Source: Actinomyces sp. 432 (GTDB taxonomy: Bacteria > Actinomycetota > Actinomycetes > Actinomycetales > Actinomycetaceae). Taken from it: a DNA stretch of 64,000 bases. Position 1 is the stretch's first letter; every line of letters starts with the position of its first letter. The stretch spans positions 2,666,001 to 2,730,000 of the forward strand of contig NZ_CP025249.1 in NCBI RefSeq assembly GCF_009930875.1, in the 5' to 3' direction. This document shows positions 57,272 through 64,000 of the stretch, in pieces. The notes under the pieces were generated by a model. That model searched no databases, had not been told where the DNA came from, and was given only the letters and a program-made list of their open reading frames with translations. The position numbers and the translations under genes are program-made.

Positions 57272-58180
57272 GCCTGAATGCACCTCGAGGTGCGAGGTGC
57301 TTCCTGACGTCTGACCGGCCGACTTGCGGCGGATCCAAAGATTTTGTCTTAAAGGACCTTAAGGTGCGAGGTGCTTCCTGACCCGCTGCTGCCGAGGCCC
57401 GCGAAGCCAAGGCGGAGGTGTCTTAATGCACCTTGAGGTGCGAGGTGCTTCCTGACGCAGCACCTGTGGTACCTCGCCAACGACGGCGAGGACAGTCTTA
57501 ATGCACCTTGAGGTGCGAGGTGCTTCCCGACCTCCGCCAAGAACCCGCAGCTCGGCGTTCAGTACTCGTCTTAATGCACCTTGAGGTGCGAGGTGCTTCC
57601 CGACGGGAGACGATCGAGCCTAACTGGATTCGCGCTATTGTCTTAATGCACCTTGAGGTGCGAGGTGCTTCCCGACCCCAAAGAAGGAGGGGCGCTCATG
57701 AGCGTCATGATCGTCTTAATGCACCTTGAGGTGCGAGGTGCTTCCTGACTTGGCTGCCTCGCGCACCTCTGCACCTCACGTATCGGTCTTAATGCACCTT
57801 GAGGTGCGAGGTGCTTCCTGACGTGGGCGGGTGCACCCGCACCCGCACCCGCAGTCTTAATGCACCTTGAGGTGCGAGGTGCTTCCTGACGCTGGACAAT
57901 AAGGTTTATTACGAGAAGCGCAGGAGGTCTTAATGCACCTTAAGGTGCGAGGTGCTTCCTGACAAAAAGAGGGCTGCCCTTTTAGCTGATGATCCTCAAC
58001 GTCTTAATGCACCTTAAGGTGCGAGGTGCTTCCTGACGATCATTGCGTTTCTGGAGGAGTTTGTTCGCACAGGTCTTAATGCACCTTAAGGTGCGAGGTG
58101 CTTCCTGACTTACGGTCTACCTGCCTTCGGAACTCCGCATTGCGTCTTAATGCACCTTGAGGTGCGAGGTGCTTCCTGAC
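57272..58180 (-). CRISPR. CRISPR array 2: thirteen repeats, twelve spacers
   Basis: 37-nt repeats start at 57272 (degenerate), 57346 (mutated), 57420, 57495, 57568, 57640, 57713, 57786, 57854, 57927, 58001, 58073 and 58144. Spacers are 31-38 nt. Some repeats carry CCTTAAGG in the stem instead of CCTTGAGG, making a perfect palindrome. The decay at the left and the leader at the right show that new spacers enter at the right and transcription runs leftward; the leftward transcript gives the 8-nt handle ATTAAGAC after the stem. Confidence 0.97.
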
Positions 58181-58418
58181 CCCTACCCCTGGAAACCGCG
58201 CCATACCGCCACTTCCAGGCTCGAGATCGCCACCGACCCCGCAAGCACCCCACGGGACCGACTAGCACCAAGCCAAAACTACCACCTTTCGTTGAAAACA
58301 AGCCAAGCGCCACCGACACCCCTCCGACCCCCTCCAGCCACCAACTTTCAACGAAGTCATGCGGAAAAGTCGAGGTCAAAACGTACCACACTTTGTACCG
58401 TAGACTGAATTGTGACCC
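58181..58418 (-). promoter_or_regulatory. CRISPR leader 2
   Basis: Twin of leader 1 (same 238-nt length, scattered substitutions). Here the inverted motif is TTCGTTGAAA at about 58289 and TTTCAACGAA at about 58345. The array promoter is expected in its AT-richer right part (about 58370-58418), back to back with the cas6 promoter region. Confidence 0.85.
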
Positions 58419-58687
58419 ACAGGAGCGCACCACACCAACCCCACACACCCCAACTGCATCACACGCCACACCCGCAACCGGCCCTCTCGCCACCTCCAGG
58501 CCTCCCCGCCGCACCGACGCCACCGAGCCCGCCCCAGCGCACCTCCCGCCACCTGCAGCCTCCTCAAACTCCGGGCCACGAATACCATCCGCCATCCAAT
58601 ATCCACCCCACGCAATTGCACCTTCTGTTCAGGCACCACGCCTTGCAACACCGCCCCGCCCCTACGCAATCGGTGCCAAGATGTTCC

Positions 58688-58725
58688 CGGTACGGCAACC
58701 TGACTACGGCAACCTGACCGTACCG
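58688..58725. promoter_or_regulatory. CGGTACGG…CCGTACCG inverted repeat with tandem TACGGCAACCTGAC
   Basis: A perfect 8-bp inverted repeat (58688-58695 and 58718-58725) encloses two direct copies of TACGGCAACCTGAC. It lies 55-90 nt upstream of the cas6 start and may be an operator. The rest of the gap back to the leader (58419-58687) shows no gene. Confidence 0.5.
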
Positions 58726-58779
58726 TCGCAGCACGCAGAGCCGTCATGTACGCACCGATCCGAGGAGAGGCAGACGCCT

Positions 58780-59586
58780 ATGCCCAGCACCGTCTTCCTC
58801 CGGTTCGACGCCCCCGACGCGTTCTCCCTGACCCCGCGCCGCCTACACGCCGCCTGGGGCCGGGTGCTCGAGCTCCCCGAGGGCATCTCCCCCGAGCGGG
58901 CGGCTCGGCTCCCCTCCCTCGCAGCCAGGCCCCCGCACAATCTGCACGGCCCCAAGCCCTTCAGCGTCGGCCAGATGACCGAACAGCCGGGCATGATCGG
59001 CGCGGAACTGCGCCTGCTCGACGACCGCCTGCTGGACAACCTCGACGGCTGGCTGGCCTGGGGCGGCGTTCTCCCCCTCGGCGACGGCACCCAGGAAGGC
59101 ACGGCACTCATCGTCGCCGCCGAGGCACAGATCCTGGAACGCGTCTCCTGGGAGGAACTGGCGGAAGACGACGCCTCCACCACCTGGAACATCACGCTGC
59201 TGAGCCCCACCGTGTTCACCTCCCACGGCCGCCACATCCCCGGAGTCACCCCCGCCCAGCTCGCCACGAGTCTGCACGCCCGCTGGCACGCCTGGTCCCC
59301 CGAGACTCAGCCGCCGCAGCTCCATCCCGACGAGCTCGGCGTGCTCACCATGCAGGACCACACTGAGTCGGTGCGCGTGAGCCTCGGCATGCCGCGTGCC
59401 GACCGGCGCGGGCGCCTGACTGCCCGTTCCATCCTCGCCACGGAGGGCTCGCTGCGCATCAGCGGCGTCGCCGGCGCCGCCACCACCCGTGTCTTCTCCC
59501 GGCTGATGTCGCTGGCCCGCTTCACCAACGTCGGCTCACACGCCGCCTACGGCATGGGCACGCTCGACGTCGTCGCCGAGCCCTGA
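58780..59586 (+). CDS. cas6: CRISPR pre-crRNA endoribonuclease Cas6
   Basis: 268 aa from ATG 58780, nine bases after AGGAGAGG. N-terminal RAMP strand TVFLRFDAPDAF; the middle ITLLSPTVFTSHGRHIPGVT and LATSLHARWHAW is the Cas6 family centre; the G-rich loop FTNVGSHAAYGMGTLDV ends the protein. It should cut the array transcript at the 3' base of the repeat stem. It stands alone, outside the effector operon and next to array 2, unlike systems where Cas6 is fused to RT-Cas1. Confidence 0.88.
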   Translation: MPSTVFLRFDAPDAFSLTPRRLHAAWGRVLELPEGISPERAARLPSLAARPPHNLHGPKPFSVGQMTEQPGMIGAELRLLDDRLLDNLDGWLAWGGVLPLGDGTQEGTALIVAAEAQILERVSWEELAEDDASTTWNITLLSPTVFTSHGRHIPGVTPAQLATSLHARWHAWSPETQPPQLHPDELGVLTMQDHTESVRVSLGMPRADRRGRLTARSILATEGSLRISGVAGAATTRVFSRLMSLARFTNVGSHAAYGMGTLDVVAEP

Positions 59587-59658
59587 CCCGCTGGGCCAGC
59601 ATTACCGCCGCGCGCCTACTGACCCAACGCGCCCGGCGCCCGCACGCCCCGGTCGGCC

Positions 59659-60213
59659 TCAGCCGCCGTAGACCTCCGGGCGCAGGGTGCCGATGAAGGG
59701 CAGGTTGCGGTACTTCTCCGCATAGTCCAGCCCGTAGCCGACCACGAACTCGGTGGGGATGTCGAAGCCGACGTACTTGACGTCCACCTCCACCTTCGCG
59801 GCCTCCGGCTTGCGCAGCAGGGTGGCGATCTCCACGCTGGCGGCGCCACGGCTGGACAGGTTCCCCAGCAGCCAGGACAGGGTAAGCCCGGAGTCGATGA
59901 TGTCCTCCACCACCAGCACGTGCCGGCCGGTCAAGTCCGCGTCCAGGTCCTTCAGGATGCGCACCACCCCGCTGGACTTGGTGCCCGAACCGTAGGAGGA
60001 CACCGCCATCCAGTCCATCGGCGCCGACCGGTGCAGCCGCCGGGACAGGTCCGCCATCACATACACGGCTCCCTTCAGCACGCCCACCAGCAGCAGGTCG
60101 CGGCCGGCATAGTCGGCGTCGATCTGGGCGGCCATCTCATCCAGCCGCTGGTTGATCTCCTCCTCGGTGATAAGCACCTGCTGCAGGTCCTGCCCCATGT
60201 CCGCGGCATCCAT
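59659..60213 (-). CDS. hpt: Hypoxanthine phosphoribosyltransferase
   Basis: Purine salvage enzyme. ATG 60213 is preceded by GAGGAGG; 184 aa. PRPP-binding motif VLVVEDIIDSGLTLSWLL and VGVLKGAVYVMADLSRRL, SYGSGTKSSG loop and a VGYGLDYAEKYRNLPFIGTL end are all canonical. In actinobacteria it is normally followed by ftsH; here the CRISPR island intervenes. The 255-nt gap to the next gene is where tilS is usually found, and no tilS is recognisable. Confidence 0.96.
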   Translation of the reverse strand: MDAADMGQDLQQVLITEEEINQRLDEMAAQIDADYAGRDLLLVGVLKGAVYVMADLSRRLHRSAPMDWMAVSSYGSGTKSSGVVRILKDLDADLTGRHVLVVEDIIDSGLTLSWLLGNLSSRGAASVEIATLLRKPEAAKVEVDVKYVGFDIPTEFVVGYGLDYAEKYRNLPFIGTLRPEVYGG

Positions 60214-60468
60214 ATGTGCGCCTCCTCGTAGTCCGGTGATTCTCCGGCAAGCAACTTGCGGGGGCTGGGGCGGCGTCGGGCTGACGCGCAAGCCTCGGCC
60301 TCACCCGCATCTTTTCACACCTCCCCCGCCGACGCCGGGCCGGATGGCCCGGATCCGGCCGCGCACCCCGCCCGGCACTCGCCCACGGGCATCCCACCCC
60401 GTCGGCATCCCCGTAGACCGCCCGGCCACGCCGGCCGTCACGGCCGTCACAGCCCCAGCACGGCGGCG

Positions 60469-61713
60469 CTAAAGCCCCATGCGCTCGATCCAGGCCTCGG
60501 GGCGGCAGATCTCCTCCGGCCGCGGCAGATTCGCCGGCTCCCGCCACACCACGTTCAGCCCCGCATGCCCCACCCGGCCGACGACGCCGCGCACGAAGGC
60601 CGCGCCGTCCACATACTGCGCCTGCTTGGCCTCCACGCCCAGCAGCCGCTCCAGCGCCGTGCCCGCCGCACTCCCGCGGGAGTGCCCCAGCACCGCGCGC
60701 AGCCGGTGCACCGAGGGCATACGGCTGGGCTCCACGGCGTCGAGCACTGCCTCGGCATGCCCCTCAAGCAGCGCCATGGTGGCGGCGACGGCGGACAGCC
60801 GGGCACGCTCCTGCGCACCCAGCCGATCGGTAAGCAGCGGAGAAGGCTCACCCTCCACCGTGCCCGTGCGCGCCGCCTCACGCACGGCCCGGGCCAGGCG
60901 GGCCACGCCCGCCGGCTCGCCTGAGGCCGCAGGCCCCATGAGCGCGGTGGCTACATCTGTCACCTGTGCGGCCAAGTACTCCACCAGCCAGGGGGCGGCC
61001 GCCAGCTGGAGGACGTGGGCGGACTCGTGCAGCGCCACCCAGGCGGGCAGGTCCAGCCGGTCCAGATCCCGCTCCCGCTGAAGGCGGAGCACATTCGGTG
61101 CCACCAGCAGCATGCGCGGCGCATTCGACCCCGCGCGCGGTGCGGCCTCCGCCCGCGTTCCCGCGCCCGCGCCCGCCCCGGCTCCCCACGCCCCAGGCAG
61201 TACCTGCCCCAGCACGCGGGTGGACACCAGTCCGAGCAGTCCCGCCACTGCAGCAGTCACCGCGGCGCGGCCGGCGGCGCGCGCAGCCGGGTCGAGCGGC
61301 CCGAGCTGCGTGGCCGAATCCGGAACCTGCCCCATAAGGGCACGCAGGGCCTCAATGTTGGCCCGCTGCAGCCCGACGCGGTCCACCACCAGCACCGTGG
61401 TGGTATCCGCGGCCTGCCGGGCCGCCCGGGTCAGCCCGGTGATCTGCGCGGCCCACGGCAGAGCGTCCTGCGCACTGCGGCGCAGCAGCGCGACGGCACT
61501 GCGGCGAGTCGCCCCGGGCGCGTGCGGCCCCGCGGGAGTAGCCACCCGTGCCAGCCGCAGCGCGCCCTCCCAGTCGACGCCGTCCGCGGCACTGCGAGGG
61601 GCCCCGGCCCCACTCCCGCGCGCGCCACTGCGAGCGCCCCCGGAGCCGGCACGCCCTCGCCCGGCCCCACGCAGAGCAGCCCCGAGAACCGGCCCGCCGT
61701 GCGTCCCGCTCAC
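60469..61713 (-). CDS. DUF2342 zinc-dependent metalloprotease-like protein
   Basis: 414 aa from GTG 61713. The HExxH-type motif is in AWVALHESAHVLQLAAAPWL, with TMALLEGHAEAVLDAVE (downstream E/H region) as the third-ligand candidate. Ala/Gly-rich insert GAWGAGAGAGAGTRAEA in the middle. Its place between dacB and hpt is the conserved actinobacterial one. Substrate unknown; often annotated as F420-biosynthesis-associated by context only. Confidence 0.85.
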   Translation of the reverse strand: MSGTHGGPVLGAALRGAGRGRAGSGGARSGARGSGAGAPRSAADGVDWEGALRLARVATPAGPHAPGATRRSAVALLRRSAQDALPWAAQITGLTRAARQAADTTTVLVVDRVGLQRANIEALRALMGQVPDSATQLGPLDPAARAAGRAAVTAAVAGLLGLVSTRVLGQVLPGAWGAGAGAGAGTRAEAAPRAGSNAPRMLLVAPNVLRLQRERDLDRLDLPAWVALHESAHVLQLAAAPWLVEYLAAQVTDVATALMGPAASGEPAGVARLARAVREAARTGTVEGEPSPLLTDRLGAQERARLSAVAATMALLEGHAEAVLDAVEPSRMPSVHRLRAVLGHSRGSAAGTALERLLGVEAKQAQYVDGAAFVRGVVGRVGHAGLNVVWREPANLPRPEEICRPEAWIERMGL

Positions 61714-61717
61714 CCGT

Positions 61718-63223
61718 TCAGCCCCCGCACCCGCAGGCCGCCAGCGGAGTGAGCAAGGCGTCGTCAATGGCCAGCCGGGCCGAGTACAGCCCGCCCTCCT
61801 CAAAGCCGTCCACGATCACGCTGAAGGCCAGCAGGCGCCCGTCGGCGGTGACCACCGTGCCGGTCAGGGACGCGACCGTGTCCAGGGAGCCGGTCTTGGC
61901 GCGTACGGCGCCCGCGCCGGCAGTACCCACGTACCGGTCATCCAGCGTCCCGTCCAGGCCGCCTACCGGCAGGGCGGCGATGAGGCTGCGCCCGGCGGTG
62001 CCGGCGTCGTCGGCCGCCGCCCGGGCGATGATCTGGGCCAGTAGCCGTGCGGGCACCTGATTGCCCAGAGCCAGCCCGCAGGAGTCGAGCATGGTCACTC
62101 CGGAGGTGTCAAAGCCATCTGCCTGCAGCTGCCCCAGCACGGCCCGGGTGGCGCCGGCGAAACTGGCCTCCTCACCGGCGGCAAGGGCGACCAGTCTGCC
62201 CTCCACCTCGGTCATGGTGTTGTCGGAGGCCTTCAGGGAGACGGACAGGATGTCCGCCAGCGGCGCGGACTCCACGGCCGCCAGCTCGGTGGCCTCCGCA
62301 CCCGCCGCCGACCGGCTGACTGCCCCCGTAACCTCGATGCCGGCGCCCCGCAGGTGATCGGCGAAGACCCCGGCGGCATCCAGGGCGGGGTCGGCCGGGT
62401 ACCCTCCGGAGGGGTATGCGGTCACGTCCAGCATCAGCGGCTGGATCGGCGCCACCCAGGACTCGTTGCCCGAGGCCCAGGCGTCATTCCAGGTGGGCCC
62501 GGTGAACAGCGTGTCATCCAGGGCCACGCTCACGCTGGTGACGCCCTGCTCCTTGAGCTGCGCGGCGGCCTGGCGGGCCAGGTCGCCCAGGCCAGCCCGC
62601 CCGACGGCGGCGTCGGGATCGCCGGCGTCCTCGGCCAGCAGGACGTCCCCGCCACCCACGAGGGTGACGGTGCTGCCGTCCAGGACTGCGGTGGTTCGCA
62701 GGGTGTGGTCGGCGCCCATCAGGGACAGGGCGGCCCAGGCCACCGGGACCTTGTTGGAGGATGCCGGCGTCAAAGGTGCGCCGGCACCGTGGTCCACCAG
62801 CTCCCGGCCGCTGGCCACGTCCACGATTGACACCCCCGTGGTGGCCTTCCCGACGCGCTCGTCCCCGGCCAGCGCATTGGCCAGGGCGGCCAGCTCGCCG
62901 GCGTCGGGAACGGGCGCGTCCGCGGCCAGGCCGGGGGCGGCGTCGGGCTCCCTGGCGGCGGCGGAGGCGGTGGGGAAGGGCTGGACCGCGTAGTCGGCGG
63001 GCGAGGCGGTCAGCACGCCGGGCACCAGGTCGAGGGCGTCGGCCAGGCCGTAGTAGGCGCCGACGACGACGAGCGTGGCGGCCGTCAGGGCTGCGATTTG
63101 GGCCTTATGCACGGCTCCTCCGATGATCTGGCGGGCGTATGGGTTGCTGTGGGCGGTGTTGTAGGCGGTGCCTGTGCGGCGCGCCGCGGACGCAAAGCGG
63201 GCCAGCTCCGGGGCCGGCCGCAT
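61718..63223 (-). CDS. dacB: D-alanyl-D-alanine carboxypeptidase/endopeptidase (PBP4 type)
   Basis: 501 aa from ATG 63223. An N-terminal membrane-spanning/signal helix (AQIAALTAATLVVVGAYYGL) exports it. Serine peptidase motifs: SxxK in TPASSNKVPVAWAAL, SxN in KASDNTMTEVEG and KTG in VRAKTGSLDTVASLTG; the large inserted domain typical of class C penicillin-binding proteins separates the first two. Trims peptidoglycan stem peptides outside the membrane. Diverges from ppa. Confidence 0.93.
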   Translation of the reverse strand: MRPAPELARFASAARRTGTAYNTAHSNPYARQIIGGAVHKAQIAALTAATLVVVGAYYGLADALDLVPGVLTASPADYAVQPFPTASAAAREPDAAPGLAADAPVPDAGELAALANALAGDERVGKATTGVSIVDVASGRELVDHGAGAPLTPASSNKVPVAWAALSLMGADHTLRTTAVLDGSTVTLVGGGDVLLAEDAGDPDAAVGRAGLGDLARQAAAQLKEQGVTSVSVALDDTLFTGPTWNDAWASGNESWVAPIQPLMLDVTAYPSGGYPADPALDAAGVFADHLRGAGIEVTGAVSRSAAGAEATELAAVESAPLADILSVSLKASDNTMTEVEGRLVALAAGEEASFAGATRAVLGQLQADGFDTSGVTMLDSCGLALGNQVPARLLAQIIARAAADDAGTAGRSLIAALPVGGLDGTLDDRYVGTAGAGAVRAKTGSLDTVASLTGTVVTADGRLLAFSVIVDGFEEGGLYSARLAIDDALLTPLAACGCGG

Positions 63224-63378
63224 GGCTTTGCCCTCCGGATGCGCCGTCGTAGTCCACACTAGTGCTATCGGACCGGCCCTTCCGGCGCGACGCCGTCCCC
63301 GTCGTGTCGCGGGCCGGCCGGCGGCCCGAGCGCTCGGGGCACCCAGACAAGCAGGCAACGCAAGATACGGAGACAGCC

Positions 63379-63879
63379 GTGGAATTCGACGTGACGATTG
63401 AGATCCCCAAGGGTAACCGCAACAAGTACGAGCTCGACCACACCACCGGGCGCATCAAGCTGGACCGGATGCTGTTCACCTCCACCCGCTACCCGGACGA
63501 CTACGGGTTCATCGACAACACCCTGGGCGAGGACGGGGACCCGCTTGACGCGCTGGTGCTGCTGGAGGAGCCCACCTTCCCCGGCTGCCTCATCCGCTGC
63601 CGCGCCCTGGGCATGTTCCGCATGCGCGACGAGAAGGGCGGGGATGACAAGGTCCTGTGCGTGCCCGCAAGCGACCAGCGGGCCTCCTGGCGCACCGACA
63701 TCGAGGATGTCTCCGAGTTCCACCGCCTGGAGATCCAGCACTTCTTCGAGGTGTACAAGGACCTCGAGCCCGGCAAGAGCGTGGAGGGCGCCCACTGGGT
63801 CGGCCGCGAGGAGGCGGAGGCGGAGATCCGCCTGTCCTACGAGCGCGAGGCCGCCCGCATCGCCCGCGAGGGGCACTGA
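63379..63879 (+). CDS. ppa: Inorganic pyrophosphatase (family I)
   Basis: 166 aa from GTG 63379 with CGGAGA ahead: [20 protein letters not shown] is the usual start. Metal-binding motif [18 protein letters not shown] matches D-x-D-P-x-D-variants of the family ([10 protein letters not shown]), and [22 protein letters not shown] follow. Hydrolyses pyrophosphate to drive biosynthesis. Essential housekeeping gene divergent from dacB. Confidence 0.96.
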   Translation: MEFDVTIEIPKGNRNKYELDHTTGRIKLDRMLFTSTRYPDDYGFIDNTLGEDGDPLDALVLLEEPTFPGCLIRCRALGMFRMRDEKGGDDKVLCVPASDQRASWRTDIEDVSEFHRLEIQHFFEVYKDLEPGKSVEGAHWVGREEAEAEIRLSYEREAARIAREGH

Positions 63880-63887
63880 GCGAACGC

Positions 63888-63919
63888 GAGCGGGCGCGGC
63901 ACCGGGGCCGCGCCCGCTC
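63888..63919 (+). terminator. Hairpin terminator after ppa
   Basis: A perfect 13-bp stem (GAGCGGGCGCGGC and its complement) with a six-base loop begins nine bases after the ppa stop. The last 80 bases of the window show no identifiable feature. Confidence 0.8.
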
Positions 63920-64000
63920 GGCCTGCCCAGCCGGGTCGGCGCTCAGCTGCGCCGCCGCCCGCCGCATGGCCCGCGGCAGCTCGCGCGCGGCATGGTCGTC

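Noticed and set aside
57508..57729. Open reading frame through the CRISPR repeats of array 2 (repeated MHLEVRGASR)
   Set aside because: It is a translation of the 37-nt repeat and spacers; spacing-dependent frame, no ribosome-binding site.
58181..58418. Similarity of leaders taken as insertion-sequence ends
   Set aside because: No transposase, no terminal inverted repeats or target duplication at their edges; position next to arrays fits leaders.

Overview
The window looks like chromosomal DNA from a high-GC actinobacterium, most likely an Actinomyces-type member of the Actinomycetaceae. The basis is the strong G/C third-position bias, a DUF6318 lipoprotein, DUF3180 and DUF2342 proteins, and a housekeeping gene order that is classical for Actinobacteria: ppa, dacB, DUF2342, hpt, ftsH, folE, folP, folB-folK, DUF3180, DUF2520, panC, panD, lysS.

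Layout. 0-10 kb is carbon metabolism: the end of a lactate-utilisation operon (lutB, lutC), a DeoR regulator, a polyol-type MFS transporter with a mannitol dehydrogenase, and an ascorbate-type PTS (IIA, IIB, IIC) with a ROK repressor. 10-18 kb carries a small P-loop kinase, a pentapeptide-like protein, a DUF6318 lipoprotein with a secreted Thr-rich protein, a PadR/ABC-transporter operon and a HAD phosphatase. 18-33 kb is the housekeeping block lysS, DUF559 protein, panD, two PH-domain membrane proteins, panC, DUF2520, DUF3180, folBK, folP, folE, ftsH. 59.6-64 kb resumes the same syntenic block with hpt, DUF2342 protease, dacB and ppa.

Between ftsH and hpt sits an island of about 26 kb dominated by a type III CRISPR-Cas locus. 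Two arrays (35.8-36.1 kb and 57.3-58.2 kb) have the same 37-nt repeat, nearly identical 238-nt leaders and matching left flanks that each carry a 23-bp inverted-repeat element. They bracket an HD-less Cas10 with an intact GGDD motif, a Csx10-like RAMP, a fused Cas7-Cas7 RAMP, a possible Csx19, two very large TIGR03986-like RAMPs, a membrane-anchored protein, Cas2, a reverse transcriptase-Cas1 fusion, a MazEF pair and Cas6. Diverging from cas10 is a three-gene ancillary operon whose genes overlap by 4 nt: a large protein with two CARF-like folds and a HEPN-type RNase motif, a small NLTPHE-family protein of unknown role, and a two-TM CorA-like membrane protein. A likely working model is RT-Cas1/Cas2 spacer uptake, Cas6 crRNA processing, transcript recognition by the Cas10-RAMP complex, nucleotide second-messenger synthesis by Cas10, and activation of the CARF-HEPN RNase and perhaps the membrane effector.

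Nearly every spacer reads as protein-coding on the + strand while the arrays are transcribed from the - strand, so the crRNAs would be antisense to mRNA. Five genes (mannitol dehydrogenase, PTS IIA, DUF6318, lysS, RT-cas1) carry single-base frameshifts, each at a short G/C run. Because lysS is essential, base-call error is the likeliest explanation, and these are annotated as whole genes with the break noted.
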